This document shows, piece by piece, positions 22,312 through 26,143 of a DNA stretch of 26,143 bases. Source of the stretch: a virus. Numbering within the stretch: the stretch's first letter is position 1; each line of letters starts with the position of its first letter. The translations under genes and the position numbers were made by a program. The notes beneath the pieces are model-generated. The model was not told the origin of the DNA. It saw only the letters and a program-made list of their open reading frames with translations, and searched no databases. The stretch lies in the IMG/VR virus record IMGVR_UViG_3300036862_000011, positions 1 through 26,143 of that record, one strand, 5' to 3'.

Positions 22312-22334
22312 TCTGAAAATTTCCCTTTCAGAAT
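22310..22334 (-). promoter_or_regulatory. Hairpin that buries the terS start codon
   Basis: In the minus-strand RNA, ATTCTGAAA (22334-22326) pairs perfectly with TTTCAGAAT (22318-22310). The loop GGGAAAT carries the SD-like GGGA, and the A and U of the start AUG are in the last two base pairs. Folding would bring the loop SD close to the start, or block ribosome entry. Confidence 0.6.
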
Positions 22335-22362
22335 TTTCGCAGTGCGATATTTGTTAAATGAT

Positions 22363-22381
22363 AAATGACTCGCGGTCATTT
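22363..22381. promoter_or_regulatory. Perfect dyad, candidate operator in the divergent region
   Basis: AAATGAC (22363-22369), spacer TCGCG, GTCATTT (22375-22381): 7-bp perfect arms. No T tract follows on either strand, so an operator for a dimeric regulator between divergent transcription units fits better than a terminator. Confidence 0.5.
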
Positions 22382-22423
22382 GTGCTCAAAGAAAATTCTA
22401 CAACGTTTTGTGAGTTGTGTCAC

Positions 22424-22452
22424 TTGCGTCATCTTGAATAAGTAAGCATAAT
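22424..22452 (+). promoter_or_regulatory. Candidate promoter for the right + gene cluster
   Basis: TTGCGT (22424-22429) and CATAAT (22447-22452, 5 of 6 to -10) with a 17-base spacer lie 40 bases before the ATG at 22492, which itself has an AGGAG SD. The -35 match is poor (3 of 6). Confidence 0.4.
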
Positions 22453-22491
22453 TCATCTCATCAACAACGCAATACAACCAGGAGCAAGAAA

Positions 22492-22713
22492 ATGCAAACA
22501 GTATTCAATCGCAGCAAAACCGTTGTCTCGTTCTTTTACGGCAAACAAGCGTTCGGAATGAGCGCCCCTGATGCTAAAGAGTTTGCTGAGCAGGTCAAGC
22601 GAGCGCGCCACCAAGATGAAGCCAAAAGGGTAGAGAAGGCAGGGCAAATTCCATTTGCCGAATGGGCAAAATGGAAAGCAGTAAGGCTCTGCGGGAAGAG
22701 CATCCACTTATGA
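22492..22713 (+). CDS. Hypothetical small basic protein, 73 aa
   Basis: AGGAG sits about 7 bases before the ATG. The product is basic and helical (DAKEFAEQVKRARHQDEAKR, then FAEWAKWKAVRLCGK) with no membrane segment. It is the first gene of a four-gene rightward cluster reading away from the late operon across a shared control region. That position suggests an early gene, perhaps regulatory, but no DNA-binding motif is recognised. Confidence 0.65.
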   Translation: MQTVFNRSKTVVSFFYGKQAFGMSAPDAKEFAEQVKRARHQDEAKRVEKAGQIPFAEWAKWKAVRLCGKSIHL

Positions 22714-22734
22714 GATCTTGCAAGGACCATCTGC

Positions 22735-22920
22735 ATGAAATACAAGATCGTAGAACATGATGACATCGCTGGCGAACAGCGCACTATCGCCAGTGGCCTA
22801 ACGCGCCTTCAGGCTGAGCAATTGATGTTGGATCATGTCTGGAGCAAATCTGAAGAAGGCATTTGGCATGCCGTCCATCCTGACATAACCGCTGAGGATG
22901 CCTACGAGGAACCTTATTAA
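22735..22920 (+). CDS. Hypothetical small acidic protein, 61 aa
   Basis: AAGGA lies about 8 bases upstream of the ATG. The product (MKYKIVEHDDIAGEQRTIAS and onward) has the look of a small alpha/beta protein of the short modifier type: a strand, GLTRLQAEQLMLDHVW helix, then WHAVHPDITAEDAYEEPY. It is acidic overall. It is second in the + cluster, 21 bases after the first. Function not known. Confidence 0.65.
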   Translation: MKYKIVEHDDIAGEQRTIASGLTRLQAEQLMLDHVWSKSEEGIWHAVHPDITAEDAYEEPY

Positions 22921-22951
22921 CCAGATTAACAATCAATATAAGAGGATGATC

Positions 22952-23155
22952 ATGAGCGAGAAAATTACGTATTCGGAGAAGTACAAAAAAGGCACAATCG
23001 TAAGAGACAGTTTATTGCCTGAGCGATTGCCCTACATGTCGAGCGGCGCGAAGATATTCCGGATGGAATTGAAGCAAGCCGGTAATATCATGATAGATGG
23101 CGAAGAATATGAGTTTCAAGACATTAGGGTAATTTCTTACTATGCGCCAGACTAA
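22952..23155 (+). CDS. Hypothetical small protein, 67 aa
   Basis: The ATG at 22952 (MSEKITYSEKYKKG) has AGAGG at about 7 bases and is preferred over the longer frame from 22898, which would overlap the previous gene. The protein contains LPERLPYMSSGAKIFRMELK and GEEYEFQDIRVISYYAPD, and is probably a small beta-rich fold. It overlaps the next gene by 14 bases. No family is recognised. Confidence 0.6.
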   Translation: MSEKITYSEKYKKGTIVRDSLLPERLPYMSSGAKIFRMELKQAGNIMIDGEEYEFQDIRVISYYAPD

Positions 23156-23372
23156 CAATCATGGCGGCCTACGTCCCGGCGCAGGCCGTCCATCGCAAGG
23201 CAAGATACGTCGTACCGCATCATTCTCAGCCGAAACGATCAGGATCATTCTTGAGATCGGCGGCGGGAATTTCTCCCTTGGCGTGGAGATCGCCGCTAGA
23301 GTAACGCGAGCTTATAAAATCACATTTGGTAGAAATGTCAATAAAAAAGCGCCCTGTAAGGACGCTTTATGA
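23142..23372 (+). CDS. Small DNA-binding-like protein, RPGAGRP / RHH type, 76 aa
   Basis: The N-terminus has GGLRPGAGRPSQGKIRR, the basic Gly/Pro-Arg pattern common at the start of small phage DNA-binding proteins. It is followed by TASFSAETIRIILEIGGGNF and SLGVEIAARVTRAY, which resembles a ribbon-helix-helix (strand SFSAETI, helix, GGGN turn, helix). It would bind DNA as a dimer and is a candidate regulator for the dyads in the neighbouring control regions. No SD is seen at the start, so coupling to the overlapping upstream gene is likely. Its 3' end overlaps the terminator of the opposing operon. Confidence 0.65.
   Translation: MRQTNNHGGLRPGAGRPSQGKIRRTASFSAETIRIILEIGGGNFSLGVEIAARVTRAYKITFGRNVNKKAPCKDAL
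23343..23368 (-). terminator. Intrinsic terminator of the right leftward operon
   Basis: Read on the minus strand: AAAGCG-(mismatch)-CCT, loop, AGG-(mismatch)-CGCTTT, running into TTTTTT ATT (T tract at 23348-23343). The hairpin is at 23346-23368, 19 bases past the stop of the 23387-23713 gene. Confidence 0.75.
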
Positions 23373-23386
23373 TCTCCCAACACTGC

Positions 23387-23713
23387 TTATGGTTGCGAGG
23401 GGGTATTCTCCGCTACTGCCGTTGCAAGTTCGGCATCTTTTGCGCCAAGAGCATCAGAGAGCGCCTGGAGCGCCGCAGGATTACCGCTTGCAATACACTC
23501 GTCCAACTTCGCTTTAATGCCCTTAATCAACGTGATTGCGGAATCAATCACATCAGCATTTTTTGCTACCTGCGCCTGAAGCGCATCAAGTTCACCGGCC
23601 ATGACATTCACCTTTCTTGTGAGTAAATCAATCTTAGCGTTTAATGTATCAAAATAATGCTTGATCGCATTATCCGCAAACCGTAAGTTAACATCCAATT
23701 CCCACCTAGGCAT
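23387..23713 (-). CDS. Coiled-coil protein, 108 aa
   Basis: GGGG lies about 8 bases before the ATG. It is a helical protein with heptad-like spacing (FDTLNAKIDLLTRKVNVMAG, ELDALQAQVAKNADVIDSAI). The C-terminus LQALSDALGAKDAELATAVA is a pattern I recall from small phage coiled-coil proteins near virion genes. It is the last gene of the right leftward operon, just before a clear terminator. A trimerising or structural accessory role is plausible but unproven. Confidence 0.7.
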   Translation of the reverse strand: MPRWELDVNLRFADNAIKHYFDTLNAKIDLLTRKVNVMAGELDALQAQVAKNADVIDSAITLIKGIKAKLDECIASGNPAALQALSDALGAKDAELATAVAENTPSQP

Positions 23714-23760
23714 TATGAAGCCCCGCTGTCTTCAAAAAGACCGATATATGCTAGCCTCAT
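23713..23760 (-). CDS. Possible 15-aa leader peptide
   Basis: The ATG at 23760 opens a frame MRLAYIGLFEDSGAS whose stop shares a TAATG overlap with the coiled-coil gene. It fills most of a gap between two real genes, but there is no SD. It may be a leader for coupled translation or chance. Confidence 0.25.
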   Translation of the reverse strand: MRLAYIGLFEDSGAS

Positions 23761-23777
23761 GAAATGACAATGGCAAG

Positions 23778-23930
23778 TCACTTCTTTTTCGACTTTCCAG
23801 CATGTTTCTTGGCCTCACGCTGCACTGAGTACCCTATCGCGACAGCTTGTTTGGGATCTTTTCCAGACGCGATTTCTTTCGCTATGTTCTCTTGCCGTAC
23901 CTTGTTGCTGGCTGATTTCTTTAATGGCAT
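23778..23930 (-). CDS. Small basic phage protein, 50 aa
   Basis: The ATG overlaps the previous stop (TAATG) and has GGGGAAGG just upstream. The product (MPLKKSASNKVRQENIAKEI, then DPKQAVAIGYSVQREAKKHA and a KSKKK tail) matches a pattern I recognise from many short phage and bacterial proteins: LKKG-S-x-x-x-x-x-x-NI-x-x-E, then (K)QAVAIA-x-x-x-R. Very basic and Lys-rich, so nucleic-acid binding is possible. Its function is unknown in all the examples I recall. Confidence 0.75.
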   Translation of the reverse strand: MPLKKSASNKVRQENIAKEIASGKDPKQAVAIGYSVQREAKKHAGKSKKK

Positions 23931-24148
23931 TATCCTTCCCCTTTTACTTGTTGTCGCAGAGCCCTCTCCCGCTCCGAATACCCTTCACCCTTTTTGGCAT
24001 CCGTGAACCGCTGATAATGATTGGCCCGCAGCCACATAAGCATTTCCATAGTAGGCTCCTGCTCAATGACTTGCTCGATAGCCTGCTTGATGCCTACGCC
24101 CGCCCATACAAGCGCTTCAATTTCGTTTAACTCAGGATCGCTTAACAT
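23930..24148 (-). CDS. Tandem paralogue B, small helical protein, 72 aa
   Basis: It starts MLSDPELNEIEALVWAGVGI and contains EPTMEMLMWLRANHYQRFTD then AKKGEGYSERERALRQQ. The first ~57 residues align with the gene just upstream (MLSEEEFNSIEKLIWGGMNM; GSEPSMLLIMWLA; RFTDAKKG). It has a longer basic tail. It overlaps the end of its paralogue by 7 bases and the start of the next gene by 1 base. The sequence is amphipathic with a Met-rich centre rather than a clear membrane helix. Function unknown. Confidence 0.7.
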   Translation of the reverse strand: MLSDPELNEIEALVWAGVGIKQAIEQVIEQEPTMEMLMWLRANHYQRFTDAKKGEGYSERERALRQQVKGEG

Positions 24149-24324
24149 ACTTTCTCATCGCCCTTCTTGGCATCCGTGAATCGCCCATGATAACCACCAG
24201 TCGCCAGCCACATGATCAGAAGCATGGAAGGCTCCGAGCCGGTGACGAAGCGTACGGCGTCTCTCATGTTCATTCCGCCCCATATGAGCTTCTCTATCGA
24301 ATTGAATTCTTCTTCGCTTAACAT
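24142..24324 (-). CDS. Tandem paralogue A, small helical protein, 60 aa
   Basis: The ATG has AGAAAGA upstream, a weak SD. The product, MLSEEEFNSIEKLIWGGMNM then RDAVRFVTGSEPSMLLIMWL and GGYHGRFTDAKKG, is a clear paralogue of the following gene (shared LS-x-x-E-x-N-x-IE-x-L-x-W, EP(S/T)M-x-x-x-MWL and RFTDAKKG). The MLLIMWLA segment is hydrophobic but short. It follows the 264-residue virion-like gene. No known domain is seen. Confidence 0.7.
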   Translation of the reverse strand: MLSEEEFNSIEKLIWGGMNMRDAVRFVTGSEPSMLLIMWLATGGYHGRFTDAKKGDEKVC

Positions 24325-24332
24325 AGTTCTTT

Positions 24333-25127
24333 CTATATCCCTGCGAGGGTCAGATCAATGAACATTCCCTGAATTCTCGCGGTAACGTCAGGCGTACCGC
24401 TCGAAAGATCGGATACCCGCCATCCGAATCCGGTTTTCTCGGGGACAATGAGCGGAATATCTTGGGGAAGAACGAAGGGAGAATTCCCTCCAGGATTAAT
24501 ATGGAACACATTATCCCGCGTCAATATTCCGGTTGATGAAAAAAATTCCTGATTGAATGTCGCCACGGCATCAACCTTACCTGTTCCTCCAAGCACTTGA
24601 TTCAGACTTAAATAAGCCTGACCGGCCGCAGTCATGAGCATACTATTTTGACTCCCGGACGTACCGGCAGCCATATGTTGCATCGTTGCGCCCGGACCTG
24701 GAATACGCGCCGTAATTGCGCTGCCATTCGTTTGTAAACTGCCCGCAGTGGCAACTAGCAGTTTATTGATATGAATGTATTGATTGACAAGAGCGACTGG
24801 ACTCGTTCCATTCATTGTTATCGTCTCACTGACAGAGGCATAGGCCGCACCAACGCCTTGCGCTATGACGGTTCTTGCGCCGGTTCCCGCAGCCGTATCA
24901 TTAACGCCACCAAGAATCTCTACCGCCGTCGGCGTGGATCGCCACGTAAACGCGCCGCCCGTCCAAACATAAGCCGGTGCTGTAATCGCCGGAGCGAATC
25001 CCTTGAATATGGTTCTTGACCATCCAACAACCTGGCCAAGCGTTACACCAGCAAAAAAATTCCTATCGAATATTTTTCCGCGATTATCTAGAAAGAATGT
25101 TGAAGGGACTCCGCCGGATGTTCTCAT
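24333..25127 (-). CDS. Virion-like beta-rich structural protein, 264 aa
   Basis: The ATG at 25127 shares an ATGA overlap with the 42-residue membrane gene; the longer frame to 25139 uses TTG. After an N-terminal region (MRTSGGVPSTFFLDNRGKIF) with an Ala/Thr-rich stretch, residues about 95-260 contain SETITMNGTSPVALVNQYIH, INKLLVATAGSLQTNG, MLMTAAGQAYLSL and PLIVPEKTGFGWRVSDL. This alternating pattern is one I recall from virion structural proteins of environmental podoviruses. It is probably a head-surface or tail-associated protein. No enzyme signature is seen. Confidence 0.65.
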   Translation of the reverse strand: MRTSGGVPSTFFLDNRGKIFDRNFFAGVTLGQVVGWSRTIFKGFAPAITAPAYVWTGGAFTWRSTPTAVEILGGVNDTAAGTGARTVIAQGVGAAYASVSETITMNGTSPVALVNQYIHINKLLVATAGSLQTNGSAITARIPGPGATMQHMAAGTSGSQNSMLMTAAGQAYLSLNQVLGGTGKVDAVATFNQEFFSSTGILTRDNVFHINPGGNSPFVLPQDIPLIVPEKTGFGWRVSDLSSGTPDVTARIQGMFIDLTLAGI

Positions 25128-25252
25128 TGCTTGAAACAATAAATAATTACAGCAATAACGACAAAAAATAAGATCAATTCAAGAAGTAGACTGCCTATCC
25201 ACCCAGCAATATCAAATATTTTCTCTAACAATTCTTTTGAGTTTTCGTTCAC
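25124..25252 (-). CDS. Small membrane protein, GTG start, 42 aa
   Basis: The GTG at 25252 follows the previous stop by 4 bases, and its stop overlaps the next ATG (ATGA), so it fits exactly between two virion-like genes. The product has a charged N-terminus (MNENSKELLEKIFDIAGW) and a single hydrophobic helix at about residues 19-39 (IGSLLLELILFFVVIAVIIY). No SD is seen, so translation is probably coupled. It could be a small lysis or envelope-interaction protein. No family is recognised. Confidence 0.55.
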   Translation of the reverse strand: MNENSKELLEKIFDIAGWIGSLLLELILFFVVIAVIIYCFKQ

Positions 25253-25256
25253 TGGA

Positions 25257-25670
25257 TTAATCAGCCACAACACCGAAGACCAGCACATCGCCCGTAACTG
25301 CGGCCGTACTGCCTGTCGTCAGCGATAGATAAAGCGGCGAAGCGCTCTGTGCATCAGTCGCCAGTAATGCCCCCAGGGTTGCATCAGTGATCTTCCCTGC
25401 GCCCGACAGCCCTATCCATGACTGCGTAGCGGCCACCAGCGCGCTACCGCCCTTAGCGGCCGCTGTGTAGATTCCACCGGCACAAGCCACTGTTGCGCCG
25501 CCCGTCTTGCGAATCGCCAGGATTTTGGTGATAACGTAATTCGTACCGGCAAATTGTTTGGTAAGCGCTTGATCGGTCGTGAGCTGAAAGTCGAGACCTC
25601 GCCCAACAAAGAGCAGCTGTTGAGTATTAGCCGCGGATACTGGCGCCGAAGCTGAAGGGAAAGTACGCAT
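25257..25670 (-). CDS. Virion-like beta-rich protein, 137 aa
   Basis: The ATG shares a TAATG overlap with the upstream gene; there is no SD, so translational coupling is likely. The product is Ala/Thr/Gly-rich with predicted strands (LLFVGRGLDFQLTTDQALTK; TKILAIRKTGGATVACAGGI; SPLYLSLTTGSTAAVTGDVL). Composition resembles decoration or base-of-fibre proteins. It lacks signal peptides, Cys clusters and catalytic motifs. Together with the genes on either side it forms a second structural module away from the main late operon. Confidence 0.6.
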   Translation of the reverse strand: MRTFPSASAPVSAANTQQLLFVGRGLDFQLTTDQALTKQFAGTNYVITKILAIRKTGGATVACAGGIYTAAAKGGSALVAATQSWIGLSGAGKITDATLGALLATDAQSASPLYLSLTTGSTAAVTGDVLVFGVVAD

Positions 25671-25963
25671 TATGCGTAATAGCTGATATTCAGCTTGGCG
25701 GACGCCGCTTCTTCAGTGAAGCGGAGCACATCAAGCTGTGTTGTCGCCTCAAGCTCCGCGCCCACAAGCAACCGCATTCCCACTGTTGCCGACGGCGCGC
25801 TGCCTGTTTGGAGCCATCGAACGGCTTGGCCTTCTGCATGTATTAGCGCTTTTGTTGCTGGAGATCCGGTTACAGGGTCGAGGGGAATTGTTAATGCGGT
25901 AGAGCCAGTTAGACTCGTTATTTGCTGGAATCCGATACATCGATATAGGCGCGCACCTTCCAT
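25670..25963 (-). CDS. Virion-like small protein, 97 aa
   Basis: This is the first gene of the right leftward operon, with GAGG at 5-base spacing to the ATG. Its sequence includes LIHAEGQAVRWLQTGSAPSA, TVGMRLLVGAELE and LRFTEEAASAKLNISYY, a pattern I recall from small phage head- or neck-region proteins of ~100 residues. It is probably all-beta. The exact role is not established. Confidence 0.65.
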   Translation of the reverse strand: MEGARLYRCIGFQQITSLTGSTALTIPLDPVTGSPATKALIHAEGQAVRWLQTGSAPSATVGMRLLVGAELEATTQLDVLRFTEEAASAKLNISYYA

Positions 25964-26106
25964 TTTTCACCTCGCTTAGATCCGCTCTTTTTAACATGCC
26001 GGATGGTAAAAGTAAATGAGTCTTTTTTTGTTGATTGTATCACCATTAAGCTACGGCTATTTCGCATACAATGCAACTGTCAATAATGAAATCATCGAGG
26101 AAAATC
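25964..26106. promoter_or_regulatory. Second divergent control region
   Basis: This 143-base gap separates the right leftward operon from a + gene. I see TACAAT (26067-26072) as a possible + strand -10 inside the short dyad GCATACAATGC (26064-26074), and TTGACA on the minus strand (26083-26078) as a perfect -35 but without a good -10 at 16-18 bases. Promoters are likely but not fixed by sequence alone. Confidence 0.35.
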
Positions 26107-26143
26107 ATGGAGAAGTTAGCGAATACTCACGTATTGGTTGATG
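26107..26143 (+). CDS. Start of a + strand gene, cut by the right edge
   Basis: The ATG is preceded by GAGGA at 6-base spacing and starts MEKLANTHVLVD. The frame is open to the end of the window. Only 12 residues are visible, so no product can be named. Confidence 0.55.
   Translation, partial: MEKLANTHVLVD

Noticed and set aside
26078-26083. Perfect TTGACA on the minus strand as a promoter for the right operon
   Set aside because: No acceptable -10 at 16-18 bases; left inside the general control-region entry.
1-26143. CRISPR array, tRNA or rRNA genes, insertion sequences, retron or diversity-generating retroelement
   Set aside because: No regularly spaced repeats, no cloverleaf-like sequence, no transposase or reverse transcriptase frame, and no template/variable repeat pair noticed by eye. 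A tRNA or covariance search was not possible.

Overview
The window is part of a tailed double-stranded DNA phage (Caudoviricetes) or prophage genome with a P22-like (podovirus) head and tail morphogenesis module. The evidence is one long leftward (minus-strand) block in P22-like order: small and large terminase, portal, scaffold, P22 gp5-type coat, decoration, gp4-like and gp10-like tail accessory factors, tail fibre proteins, three large Q/G/A-rich ejection-type proteins, then a lysis cassette. No integrase, repressor, tRNA, rRNA or CRISPR array is visible. The lysis genes (lipoprotein, free-standing M15 endolysin) suggest a Gram-negative host. The exact host cannot be read from the window.

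Layout. 1-2221: rightward (+) array of very small, tightly overlapping accessory genes that share duplicated gene-boundary sequences, with one hidden minus-strand membrane-protein gene at 1632-1778. 2193-3762: leftward lysis cassette (M15 endolysin, holin candidate, lipoprotein) with a DUF1508-like gene. 3838-4109: two overlapping 45-residue membrane proteins on the + strand, inserted between the lysis cassette and the ejection-protein genes. 4075-22311: leftward late operon, mostly with ATGA/TAATG overlaps, carrying an HNH homing endonuclease next to the coat gene. 22312-22491: divergent control region. 22492-23372: four small + strand genes, probably early. 23387-25963: a second leftward operon of virion-like proteins, small tandem paralogues and a coiled-coil protein, ending in a good intrinsic terminator. 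25964-26106: second divergent control region. 26107-26143: start of another + gene.

How it works together. The terminase subunits cut and package DNA through the portal into a coat shell built on the scaffold and probably decorated by the 166-residue protein. gp4/gp10-like proteins close the portal, fibre proteins bind the host, and the 672/481/485-residue proteins are probably ejected with the DNA. Holin, endolysin and lipoprotein release progeny.

Most unusual points: (i) a 99-residue gene between terL and portal that joins a Tat-like N-terminal signal to a paralogue of the coat protein's first ~58 residues; (ii) a gp10-like tail factor enlarged by a five-repeat Asp-box propeller-like segment and a second small inserted domain; (iii) a terS start codon buried in a 9-bp hairpin with its Shine-Dalgarno in the loop; (iv) hidden small membrane genes on the strand opposite to their surroundings; (v) repeated gene-junction sequences in the left accessory array. 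Start sites were chosen from visible Shine-Dalgarno (SD) spacing and overlaps. Family names rest on recognised motifs and gene order, not on a database search.
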